From DASUBN01 sp035465695 (GTDB taxonomy: Bacteria; Pseudomonadota; Gammaproteobacteria; Natronospirales; REEB76), in the NCBI GenBank assembly GCA_035465695.1, contig DATIVR010000175.1, forward strand, positions 1 through 5,758: a stretch of 5,758 nt of DNA, in the 5' to 3' direction. A model generated the notes under the pieces. It ran no database searches. It was not told where the DNA came from and saw only the letters and a list, made by a program, of their open reading frames with translations. Positions 1 through 5,532 of the stretch are shown piece by piece. Position 1 is the first letter of the stretch, and each line of letters starts with the position of its first letter. The position numbers and the translations under genes were made by a program.

Positions 1-274
1 CCTTGACGCTGATGTTGGCATAACGGGTGCTACCTACGACCTGGCCACTCTCTCTCAGTGTGGTGGCGAAAGGAATGGATACGCCGCGCCGCTGCTCGTC
101 CAGGGCCAGCCCCACGTAGTCCCGCATCTGCTGGCGGTCCAACACGCGAGTAGGTACCCACTTCCAGAGTTCCTCGTCCAGGCCCACGGCGCAGAGGCCA
201 TCCAGATGGCCCGGCTCCAAAGGCAGCAGCCGCACGTGGCCACCTTCGAGGGTGACAGGCTGGGGCTGGAGCAC
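1..274 (-). CDS. GNAT-family N-acetyltransferase (RimJ/RimL-like), C-terminus beyond window
   Basis: Ninety-one codons are visible from a GTG start at 274; the gene runs off the left edge. The product begins VLQPQPVTLEGGHVRLLPL, followed by an LDGLCAVGLDEELWKWVPT stretch and then PFATTLRESGQVVGSTRY. This is the usual opening of RimJ/RimL-type acetyltransferases, with a first beta strand, helices 1-2 and then the strand 2-3 hairpin. Family members are about 180-200 residues and transfer acetyl from acetyl-CoA to amino groups of proteins, antibiotics or small molecules. The acetyl-CoA loop (motif A) would lie outside the window, so the substrate cannot be guessed. The GTG lies 2 bases after the carbonic anhydrase stop and has no clear Shine-Dalgarno, so translation is probably coupled to that gene. 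It is the last visible gene of the leftward operon. A later in-frame GTG (codon 14) is less likely because it would cut into the first strand. Confidence 0.82.
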   Translation of the reverse strand, partial: MLQPQPVTLEGGHVRLLPLEPGHLDGLCAVGLDEELWKWVPTRVLDRQQMRDYVGLALDEQRRGVSIPFATTLRESGQVVGSTRYANISVK

Positions 275-276
275 GG

Positions 277-927
277 CTAGGGGGCGCTGCCCGGCAGGAC
301 CTTCTGAGCCAGGAACTCCTCGAGCTCCCGGTGGCTGCTGATGGTCACGCCGACATCTTTCAGCAGGCCGCTCTTCAAGCTATAGACCCAGCCATGCACC
401 GTAAGGGTCTGTCCGCGCTTCCAGGCATCCAGCACGATGGTGGTGCGACATACGTGCAACACCTGCTCGATGACGTTGAGCTCGCAGAGCCGGTCCAGGC
501 GGGTCTCCTGCGTGGGACGGACGCTGAGATCGGATTCGTACTTCTCCTTCACGTCCTTGACGTGGCGGAGCCAGTTGTCGATGAGCCCCAACGAGGCGTC
601 GCCGTAGGCGGCCTGCACGCCGCCGCAGCCGTAATGGCCACACACGATCACGTGTTCCACCTTGAGCACCTCGACCGCATATTGCAGCACCGACAGGCAG
701 TTCAGGTCGGTGTGCACCACCACGTTGGCCACGTTGCGATGCACGAACACCTCGCCGGGCATGAGACCTATGATCTCGTTCGCAGGCACGCGGCTGTCGG
801 CGCAGCCGATCCACATGTATTTGGGATTCTGCTGGGCTGCGAGCCGCTGGAAGAAGTCCGGTTTGGTCTTGACGATACCTTCGGCCCAGGCGCGGTTGTT
901 GGCGAAGAGTTCAGGCAGTTTACGCAT
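277..927 (-). CDS. can: Beta-carbonic anhydrase, type II (Can-like)
   Basis: A cytoplasmic zinc enzyme interconverting CO2 and bicarbonate, supplying bicarbonate to carboxylases and for pH balance. The 216-residue product aligns by eye with E. coli Can along its length. The zinc ligands Cys42, His98 and Cys101 are present, as is the Asp44-Arg46 dyad in CADSRVP. The GHYGCGG loop and the VHRNVAN and HTDLNCLSVLQYAVEVL blocks are intact. Trp39, Arg64 and a Tyr near 182 match the non-catalytic bicarbonate-binding triad known from the Haemophilus and E. coli enzymes. This points to a type II enzyme that switches between an active and a bicarbonate-inhibited state. I chose the ATG at 927 because it gives the E. 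coli-like start (MRKLPELFANN) and has a GGGGA element about 9 bases upstream. The in-frame ATG at 996 would overlap the preceding gene by 50 bases and add an unrelated 23-residue tail. It lies 19 bases after the upstream lipoprotein gene. Confidence 0.97.
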   Translation of the reverse strand: MRKLPELFANNRAWAEGIVKTKPDFFQRLAAQQNPKYMWIGCADSRVPANEIIGLMPGEVFVHRNVANVVVHTDLNCLSVLQYAVEVLKVEHVIVCGHYGCGGVQAAYGDASLGLIDNWLRHVKDVKEKYESDLSVRPTQETRLDRLCELNVIEQVLHVCRTTIVLDAWKRGQTLTVHGWVYSLKSGLLKDVGVTISSHRELEEFLAQKVLPGSAP

Positions 928-946
928 CGCTTGGCTTCCCCTTGGG

Positions 947-1645
947 TCAATCGGCGTGGTAGTGGAATGAATCCATGAACGGCTGGCTGCGCCCATTGGC
1001 GGCGAGCGCTTTATCGATGGGGTCGTCGTCAGTGGCGGCAGGACCTGGCACAGGCGGCACGCAGACCTGGCAATCCATAGGCCACTCGGACCAGAGCACG
1101 GCGACCTTGCCTTTCTGCGCCGTCACGTACATGAGTATATAAGCGGTGTAATCCTCGGCCATCCCCAGGTTCTGCATGAGCAGTTCCGTGGGTGTGCGCT
1201 CCGTATAGAGACGCAGCAGGCCCGAGGTGCTGGTGGTGCGCCAGGGCTTCTCCTCCACCAGGCGCATGGGTTCGGTGCGTTGCTTGATCATCTGCGCGCC
1301 GAAGACCTTCATGGCGGAATCTGCCACCTGGTCCATGGACGGCACCGGATGGTTGGTGGCGTAGAAATCCTCGACGTAGGCGTGATAGAACTCGCCCGGC
1401 GTCTTTGCCAGGATGAAGCTGACGTAGCTCACGCTCACGGAATTTTCCTCGTCCAGGCCCATGGAGGCATAGCCAGGGTCGCCGGGAGGAATGGGCGTGG
1501 CCACATCGAACCAATCCAGCTTGTCATGGTAGATGCCACCTTCGAGCCGCCCTTGCAGACGCCCCTTGAGCAGCACCGGACCCGGCGCCGGAGCGGTGGC
1601 GCAACCGACGAGCAGGAGGACGACGGCGATGGCGAGTCGCTTCAA
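947..1645 (-). CDS. Lipoprotein of unknown function (second in operon)
   Basis: I do not recognise the family. From a TTG start at 1645 the product is 232 residues and begins with a textbook lipoprotein signal: positive KR, a hydrophobic run AIAVVLLL, and lipobox LVGC with the acylated Cys at residue 15. The mature protein starts CATAPAPGPVLLKGR and should be anchored in the outer membrane, or in the inner membrane facing the periplasm. No membrane segment follows. The mature part has a central YVSFILAKTPGEFYHAYVEDFY stretch (split here only for reading) and a late CQVCVPPVPG with a CxxC pair. The open frame extends upstream to 1807, but that extension is low-quality arginine- and alanine-rich sequence overlapping the previous gene. 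TTG is preferred because GGGGAG lies 8 bases upstream and TTG overlaps the previous gene's TGA (TTGA), a typical coupled junction. A GTG at 1663 is the main alternative. Confidence 0.85.
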   Translation of the reverse strand: MKRLAIAVVLLLVGCATAPAPGPVLLKGRLQGRLEGGIYHDKLDWFDVATPIPPGDPGYASMGLDEENSVSVSYVSFILAKTPGEFYHAYVEDFYATNHPVPSMDQVADSAMKVFGAQMIKQRTEPMRLVEEKPWRTTSTSGLLRLYTERTPTELLMQNLGMAEDYTAYILMYVTAQKGKVAVLWSEWPMDCQVCVPPVPGPAATDDDPIDKALAANGRSQPFMDSFHYHAD

Positions 1646-1890
1646 GCCGTATGCTCCCCGCACAGGGGATGGTGCACACGCCGGGTGGAGGGCGGGTATT
1701 TCTCCAGCAGTCGCGCAGGCCGGATGGGCCGCGGCTGGAACCCGCCTCCGCAATTGGGGCAGGTCCCTTTCAAGCGCTCTTCCACACAGCGCTTGCAGAA
1801 GGTGCACTCGAAAGTGCAGATCATGGCTTCGCCGGACTCAGGCGGCAGGTCCCTGTCACAGCATTCGCAGTTGGGGCGCAGCTCCAGCAT
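1642..1890 (-). CDS. DUF1272 cysteine-rich zinc-finger-like protein
   Basis: A small protein of 82 residues with the DUF1272 signature: MLELRPNCECCDRDLPP, then CTFECTFCKRCVEERL, then TCPNCGGGF and a proline/arginine tail. Cysteines fall at 8, 10, 11, 25, 29, 32, 35, 44 and 47, in CxCC, CxxxCxxCxxC and CxxC clusters, which suggests one or two bound zinc ions. There is one further Cys at 77 in a basic, histidine-containing tail (RRVHHPLCGEH). The family has no established function that I know of; it may bind nucleic acid or protein, but that is a guess. No signal peptide is seen, so it is cytosolic. The ATG at 1890 has GAGG 5 bases upstream and agrees with the family start. Longer frames upstream are proline/arginine-rich shadow sequence. 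It lies 13 bases after the first lipoprotein gene, and its stop overlaps the start of the second. Confidence 0.9.
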   Translation of the reverse strand: MLELRPNCECCDRDLPPESGEAMICTFECTFCKRCVEERLKGTCPNCGGGFQPRPIRPARLLEKYPPSTRRVHHPLCGEHTA

Positions 1891-1903
1891 GGGGACCTCG
1901 GCT

Positions 1904-2491
1904 TCAGGGCGGGGACCGGGTGGCCGCATTGGCGGCGGGCACGGTGGACGCGGCCGGCAGCGGCACGGGGTTGTCGAGTCCCAGCCCATAGCGAGGATTG
2001 AGGCATCGGATGTTCGCCGTGGGATAGGAGATGAACCCGTCCTTGGCATAGTCGTAGGCCCAATCGCCTTCGATACGGTCGAACCATTGCTTGTCGGCGT
2101 CGTAGTCCACGATGGCCACGATGCGGGAATCACGGTGTCCGTTGTGCTGGCAAGTGCCCATGGCGAACATCTGGCCCTGCTTGAGCAACGGGATGTCCTG
2201 CACTGCGACGATCTGCCAGGTCTGGGTGAGCTGGTTGGGGGTGATGTTCTGGTCCGCGCTCAGCACGTAGTGGTCGCCCTGCCAGACCAATGACAGTCCC
2301 CAATCCACGCCTGGCTTGGACTCGTCGAACTGCATGAGACTCTGGTCGACCATGAAATTGGGCGGGTACGCCTGCATGGGATCCTTCCCGACCAGGGTAT
2401 CCACCTCGCGGGTATTGCAGGCGCACAGAACCAGCGGCATCAGGAAGCCAACCCAGATGATGCCGCGGCGAAACCCGGACAGACGTTTCAT
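1904..2491 (-). CDS. Lipoprotein of unknown function (first in operon)
   Basis: The product is 195 residues and I do not recognise its family. It opens with MKRLSGFRRG, a hydrophobic segment IIWVGFLMPLVL, and lipobox LCAC with the acylated Cys at residue 25, so it is a probable outer-membrane or periplasm-facing lipoprotein. The mature part is rich in aromatic and acidic residues (VDWGLSLVWQGDHYVLSAD, QTWQIVAVQDIPLL, IVDYDADKQWFDRIEGDW), which suggests a compact beta-rich fold. It contains two further cysteines, in GTCQHNGH and ANIRCLNP, which could form a periplasmic disulfide. The C-terminus is alanine/proline-rich. I chose the ATG at 2491; a GTG two codons upstream is possible. No Shine-Dalgarno precedes it, but a -10-like box lies just before the ATG, so the message may be leaderless. 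This is the promoter-proximal gene of the leftward cluster, divergent from the exporter gene. Confidence 0.83.
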   Translation of the reverse strand: MKRLSGFRRGIIWVGFLMPLVLCACNTREVDTLVGKDPMQAYPPNFMVDQSLMQFDESKPGVDWGLSLVWQGDHYVLSADQNITPNQLTQTWQIVAVQDIPLLKQGQMFAMGTCQHNGHRDSRIVAIVDYDADKQWFDRIEGDWAYDYAKDGFISYPTANIRCLNPRYGLGLDNPVPLPAASTVPAANAATRSPP

Positions 2492-2497
2492 GGGCAC

Positions 2498-2526
2498 ATT
2501 CTAACGTGGTGCATGCAGCAGGTCTT
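2498..2526 (-). promoter_or_regulatory. Possible promoter of the leftward operon, leaderless start
   Basis: Read on the minus strand there is a TAGAAT box (five of six consensus bases) at 2503-2498. Only six bases separate it from the ATG at 2491, so transcription would begin on the A of the ATG. The -35 region at 17-base spacing (AAGACC, 2526-2521) is poor, matching three of six. The absence of a Shine-Dalgarno before this ATG fits a leaderless message. Promoter calls of this kind are often false, so this is tentative. Confidence 0.35.
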
Positions 2527-2537
2527 GGACCAGATGG

Positions 2538-2565
2538 TTGACATGGCGACAGCCAGGGTTAGGAT
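2538..2565 (+). promoter_or_regulatory. Sigma70-like promoter of the exporter leader
   Basis: A perfect TTGACA -35 box at 2538-2543 is followed after 16 bases by TAGGAT (four of six) at 2560-2565. Transcription would start near 2570-2575, giving a leader of about 150 bases before the exporter ATG at 2725. It is the only convincing rightward promoter between the two divergent genes. The terminator at 2668-2697 only makes sense if a transcript starts upstream of it, which supports this call. Confidence 0.55.
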
Positions 2566-2574
2566 AGCCGCCCG

Positions 2575-2628
2575 ATGAAGACCGCCCGCCTCCCTATCTC
2601 GACGCAACAAATCCGCCGACAACCCTGA
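2575..2628 (+). CDS. Possible 17-residue leader peptide of the exporter attenuator
   Basis: A short frame encodes MKTARLPISTQQIRRQP and stops with TGA at 2626-2628. It lies between the predicted promoter and the intrinsic terminator, and its stop codon directly abuts the 5' strand of the antiterminator (2629). It has three arginine codons, two of them adjacent near the end, and finishes Pro-stop. Some known regulatory nascent peptides, such as TnaC, also end in Pro-stop, where release is slow. An AGGA at 2561-2564 could serve as a ribosome site, but it overlaps the predicted -10 box, so either the frame is translated leaderless or the promoter lies elsewhere. Any 17-codon frame can arise by chance, so the call rests mainly on position. 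Confidence 0.3.
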   Translation: MKTARLPISTQQIRRQP

Positions 2629-2680
2629 GGTCCGGCATCGGGCAGCCATGCCCCAAGTTTTCGAGAGAAACCGCCGGACC
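2629..2680 (+). promoter_or_regulatory. Antiterminator / candidate riboswitch-like leader RNA of the exporter gene
   Basis: GGTCCGGC at 2629-2636 is the exact reverse complement of GCCGGACC at 2673-2680, which spans the 5' arm and loop of the downstream terminator; the two structures exclude each other. Inside the 8-bp stem lie two small hairpins: GGGCA-GCCA-TGCCC (2640-2653) and TTTC-GAGA-GAAA (2659-2670) with a GNRA-type loop. The whole is a possible three-way junction. A third option pairs GCCCGATG (2570-2577, covering the leader-peptide ATG) with CATCGGGC (2636-2643), which would block the antiterminator. I could not match it to a riboswitch class known to me. Pairings were found by eye with no energy calculation. 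Confidence 0.5.
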
Positions 2681-2697
2681 GGCGGTTTTTGTTTTTT
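2668..2697 (+). terminator. Intrinsic terminator inside the exporter leader
   Basis: A 9-bp stem AAACCGCCG / CGGCGGTTT closes a 3-base loop GAC and is followed by TTTTT-G-TTTTTT. The T-run exists only on the plus strand, so it stops rightward transcription. No gene ends just upstream on this strand; it therefore acts either as an attenuator for the exporter gene 27 bases downstream or as the 3' end of a small RNA starting near 2572. Confidence 0.85.
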
Positions 2698-2724
2698 CGA
2701 CATCGGATGCGAAGGACTGGAAAG

Positions 2725-3342
2725 ATGGGTATGGAATTGTTCGCGCATGGCCTGATGGTCGGCTTCGCCATCGCGGCGCCGGTGGGGCCCATCGGCATGC
2801 TGGTGATACGCCGCACCCTGGCGGAAGGCCGGCTGCTTGGCCTGCTCACGGGACTGGGGGCCGCAGCGGCGGATTCGCTCTATGGTTGTGTGGGTGCCTT
2901 CGGGCTCACGTTCGTCTCGAGCTTCCTCATGGGCTATGCCTTCTGGATGAAGCTCATCGGCGGCTTGTTCCTGGTGTACCTCGGCATCAGCACCTTCCGC
3001 GCCAAAGCCGCCGGGAATATGACGGGCGGCTCCAATGTCCGCTATGCCACGGCCTTCCTGTCCACCCTGGTGCTGACCTTAACCAACCCGGCTACCATCC
3101 TCTCGTTCATGGCGGTGTTTGTCGGGCTGGGGCTGGGGACGAAGCCGGGAGATTACGCTGCCGCGGGGACCGTGGTGGTGGGCGTGTTTATGGGCTCAGC
3201 GCTGTGGTGGCTGCTGCTCTCGGGCGGGGTGGCGCTGGTGCGGCGCAGACTCAAGTCCAGCACCATGAGGTGGATCAACTACGGATCCGGTGCGTTCCTC
3301 TGCGCCTTCGGCGCCTACGCATTGGTGAGCCTTGCCGTCTAG
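2725..3342 (+). CDS. LysE/RhtB-family amino-acid exporter
   Basis: An inner-membrane protein of 205 residues in the LysE superfamily, whose members export amino acids (lysine, arginine, threonine, homoserine, cysteine and others) or related small molecules using the proton gradient. Diagnostic features are PVGPIG at residues 19-24 in the first helix, the following IRRTLAEGRLLGLLTGLGAA block with Asp50, and TLTNPATILSF with Asn121-Pro122. About six hydrophobic segments can be seen, near 6-28, 38-66, 68-90, 108-136, 145-170 and 184-204. The length is normal for the family. I chose ATG 2725 with GAAGGA (2711-2716) 8 bases upstream; ATG 2731 with GGAAAG is nearly as good. Upstream codons would run into the terminator. 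The leader structure suggests attenuation control. The substrate cannot be told from sequence alone. Confidence 0.92.
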   Translation: MGMELFAHGLMVGFAIAAPVGPIGMLVIRRTLAEGRLLGLLTGLGAAAADSLYGCVGAFGLTFVSSFLMGYAFWMKLIGGLFLVYLGISTFRAKAAGNMTGGSNVRYATAFLSTLVLTLTNPATILSFMAVFVGLGLGTKPGDYAAAGTVVVGVFMGSALWWLLLSGGVALVRRRLKSSTMRWINYGSGAFLCAFGAYALVSLAV

Positions 3343-5117
3343 TGCTTCTTGGGCGCGTACAAGTCCGTGATCGTTCCCTCGAACACTTCCGCCGCCATCA
3401 TCACCGATTCATTCAAAGTGGGATGTGCGTGGATGGTGAGGCCGATGTCCTCGGCATTGGCGCCCATCTCGATGGCGAGCGCCAGCTCACCCGTGAGCTC
3501 GCCCGCGTTCACGCCGGTGGCGGCCGCGCCGAGGAGCCGGCCCGTGCCTTCCTCGAAGATCAGCTTGGTCTGGCCATCGGTGCGGTCGATGGAGCGGGCA
3601 CGGCCGGAGGCCGCCCAGGGGAACACGCCCTTTCCATAGGCGATGCCTTTCTCCTTGGCTTCGGTCTCGGTCAGGCCTACCCAGGCCACTTCCGGATCGG
3701 TATAGGCGACCGACGGGATCACGCGCGCATCGAAGAAGCGCTTATGCCCCGCCGCCACTTCCGCGGCCACGTGGGCCTCGTGACTGGCCTTGTGAGCCAG
3801 CATGGGATTGCCGATGACGTCGCCGATGGCGAAGATGTTCGGCGCGCTGGTGCGCATCTGCCGGTCCACGGGGATGAAGCCGCGCTCATCCACGTTCACT
3901 CCCGCCTTGTCGGCATCCAACGACTTGCCATTGGGTCGGCGGCCGACGGCCACCAGCACACGGCCATAGGTTTGGGGTTCCGGGGCGCCTTCGCCTTCGA
4001 AAGAGGCTTTGATGCCCTGCTTCGTCGCCTCCAGCTTCGCGACCTTCACGCCCAGGAGGATCTGCTCGTAGCGCTTCTTGATACGTTGTTCCAGGGGACG
4101 GACCACGTCACGGTCCGCGCCGGGGATGAGGGTCTGGGTGAGTTCCACCACCGTGACCTTGCAGCCCAGCGCGTCATACACGCAGGCCATCTCCAGGCCG
4201 ATGATGCCGCCGCCCACGACGAGCAGCCGTTCCGGCAGATCCCTGAGTTCCAGGGCGCCGGTGGAATCCATGATGCGCGGGTCATCCGGCAGGCCGGGTA
4301 TCTTCGTCACCGAGCTGCCAGCAGCGATGATGCACTGCTCGAACTTGATGACAGTCCGCTTGCCGTCCGCTTCCGCAGCCAGATGGTGTGGCCCGAGGAA
4401 CTTGGCGGTGCCGGTCACCACCTGCACCTTGCGCTGCTTGGCCAGCATGGCGAGGCCGTCGGTGGACTTCTTGACCACCTTCTCCTTGAAGCCGCGCAGC
4501 TTGTCGAGATCTATCTTAGGCTCACCGAACACCACGCCGTTCTCGGCCATGGCCTCGGCATCTTCGATGACTTTGGCGGCATGCAGGAGCGCCTTCGAGG
4601 GGATACACCCCACGTTGGTGCATACCCCACCCAGCGCGGCGTAGCGCTCCACCATGACGGTATTCAGTCCGAGGTCCGAGGCGCGGTAGGCGGCGCTGTA
4701 GCCGCCGGGACCGGAACCGATCACCACCATCTGGCATTCGATGTCGTGCTTGCCGCTATATTCAGGGACATTGGCGGCAGCCGGCGCAGGCTTGGGCGCT
4801 TCAACTCTGGGTGCAGGCGCGGCGGGGGCTGGCGCAGCAGCGGTCACAGTCTTGGGCTTTGGCGCTGCCGCCGCTTCATCGACCTCAAGGACGGCGACCA
4901 ACGTACCTTCCGAGGCCTTGTCACCCTTCTTGAGCTTCACTTCCTTGACCACACCGGCCGCGGGCGACGGCACATCCATCGCCGCCTTGTCGGTCTCCAG
5001 GGTCACCAGCCCTTGTTCCTTGGCGATGCTCTCGCCGGGCTTCACCAGCACTTCGATGACGTCCACGTCCTTGAAGTTGCCGATGTCCGGGACCTTCACT
5101 TCCAGCATCTTGGGCAT
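3339..5117 (-). CDS. lpdA: Dihydrolipoamide dehydrogenase (E3) with N-terminal lipoyl domain
   Basis: The E3 flavoenzyme of 2-oxo-acid dehydrogenase complexes; it reoxidises dihydrolipoyl groups and passes electrons through FAD to NAD+. The product is 592 residues. A lipoyl domain occupies about 1-80, with the lipoylated lysine as Lys44 in ETDKAAMDVPSP. An Ala/Pro-rich swinging linker (about 82-116) follows, then a full E3 from about 125. The FAD motif GSGPGGY is at 134-140, the redox disulfide is Cys166/Cys171 in GGVCTNVGCIPSK, and the NAD motif GGGIIGLE is at 302-309. A second FAD segment reads NIFAIGDV, and the catalytic HPTLNE has His565 and Glu570. Plain E3 enzymes are about 470 residues; the extra length is the lipoyl arm, as in Neisseria and many beta- and gammaproteobacteria. 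The start at 5117 gives an intact lipoyl strand 1, with a weak AAAGG 9 bases upstream. It lies 30 bases after the VOC gene, so is probably cotranscribed; no E1 or E2 gene is visible. Confidence 0.98.
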   Translation of the reverse strand: MPKMLEVKVPDIGNFKDVDVIEVLVKPGESIAKEQGLVTLETDKAAMDVPSPAAGVVKEVKLKKGDKASEGTLVAVLEVDEAAAAPKPKTVTAAAPAPAAPAPRVEAPKPAPAAANVPEYSGKHDIECQMVVIGSGPGGYSAAYRASDLGLNTVMVERYAALGGVCTNVGCIPSKALLHAAKVIEDAEAMAENGVVFGEPKIDLDKLRGFKEKVVKKSTDGLAMLAKQRKVQVVTGTAKFLGPHHLAAEADGKRTVIKFEQCIIAAGSSVTKIPGLPDDPRIMDSTGALELRDLPERLLVVGGGIIGLEMACVYDALGCKVTVVELTQTLIPGADRDVVRPLEQRIKKRYEQILLGVKVAKLEATKQGIKASFEGEGAPEPQTYGRVLVAVGRRPNGKSLDADKAGVNVDERGFIPVDRQMRTSAPNIFAIGDVIGNPMLAHKASHEAHVAAEVAAGHKRFFDARVIPSVAYTDPEVAWVGLTETEAKEKGIAYGKGVFPWAASGRARSIDRTDGQTKLIFEEGTGRLLGAAATGVNAGELTGELALAIEMGANAEDIGLTIHAHPTLNESVMMAAEVFEGTITDLYAPKKH

Positions 5118-5147
5118 CTGAGTCAGCCTTTGGTTCGGAGCCGGGAT

Positions 5148-5528
5148 TCAATCCCAGCGGTTGGCGTTCTTGGGGAATCCCGGCCTCTGCACCCTGACGA
5201 CGCAGAAACGTTGGCCGCTGGGGGCCTGCATCACCACCCAGCGCGGCAGCCGCTGCACCACCGTGGCGCCCAGCTTCTCCAGGCGTCCCACTTCGGCGGG
5301 GATATCGTCGGTCTCGATGTCGATATGCACCCGGCTCTCGTGGTCCACCTTCTGGATCTCCACGATGGGCTCGTCCGGCGGGGTCTCCAGCATGCGGTAG
5401 TTGCCGCGGCTGCCGGCGTGCTGCAGGTCCACCGGGCGGCCAAGGGCCGCACCCCAGAAGCGTGCAGCCTCGTCCACATCGTCGGTCCTGCAGTCGATCA
5501 ACACGGCGCAGAGACGGGAATGATGCAC
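5148..5528 (-). CDS. VOC-superfamily (glyoxalase-like fold) protein
   Basis: A 126-residue protein with one vicinal-oxygen-chelate unit pair. The opening strand LCAVLIDCRTDDVDEAARFW and the ALGRPVD motif are typical, followed by EIQKVDHESRVHIDIETDD (second half-motif with the usual His and acidic residues) and the end MQAPSGQRFCVVRVQRPGF. VOC proteins include glyoxalases, dioxygenases and resistance proteins that act on metal-bound substrates, usually as dimers. This subgroup (Glyoxalase_6-like) has no assigned reaction. I chose the GTG start at 5528 because it places the first strand at the N-terminus and leaves 4 bases after the preceding stop. Frames beginning at 5594 would overlap the upstream gene with low-quality sequence. 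A GAAGG element lies about 8 bases upstream. It precedes the lpdA gene on the same strand. Confidence 0.88.
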   Translation of the reverse strand: MHHSRLCAVLIDCRTDDVDEAARFWGAALGRPVDLQHAGSRGNYRMLETPPDEPIVEIQKVDHESRVHIDIETDDIPAEVGRLEKLGATVVQRLPRWVVMQAPSGQRFCVVRVQRPGFPKNANRWD

Positions 5529-5532
5529 GGTC

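Noticed and set aside
55..243. A 62-codon minus-strand frame at the left edge.
   Set aside because: It is a Trp-rich frame offset from the acetyltransferase frame, which reads continuously through the same bases with recognisable family sequence.
331..978. A 215-codon open frame opposite the carbonic anhydrase gene.
   Set aside because: It is a mirror frame of a highly conserved enzyme, rich in His/Val/Ala, with no family resemblance.
1280..2293. A 337-codon open frame on the plus strand opposite the lipoprotein and DUF1272 genes.
   Set aside because: It is low-complexity Gly/Arg/His translation, with no domain or Shine-Dalgarno, and spans parts of three credible minus-strand genes.
2629..2652. 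Resemblance to the conserved loop of bacterial 4.5S signal-recognition-particle RNA (AGGTCCGG then GCAGCC).
   Set aside because: The invariant bases between these two blocks (AAGGAA in 4.5S RNA) are replaced, and the long flanking helix of 4.5S RNA cannot be formed.
2566..2700. Possible match of the exporter leader to fluoride, c-di-GMP, TPP, guanidine or lysine riboswitches.
   Set aside because: The hallmark conserved bases of each class that I could recall were not present; only isolated short words agree.
5127..5160. GGGATTCAATCCC inverted repeat near the VOC stop, reminiscent of a tRNA T-arm or an attachment-site remnant.
   Set aside because: The arms are six bases with a one-base centre, the T-loop invariants are misplaced, and no acceptor or anticodon arms are nearby. 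It overlaps the end of the VOC coding sequence.
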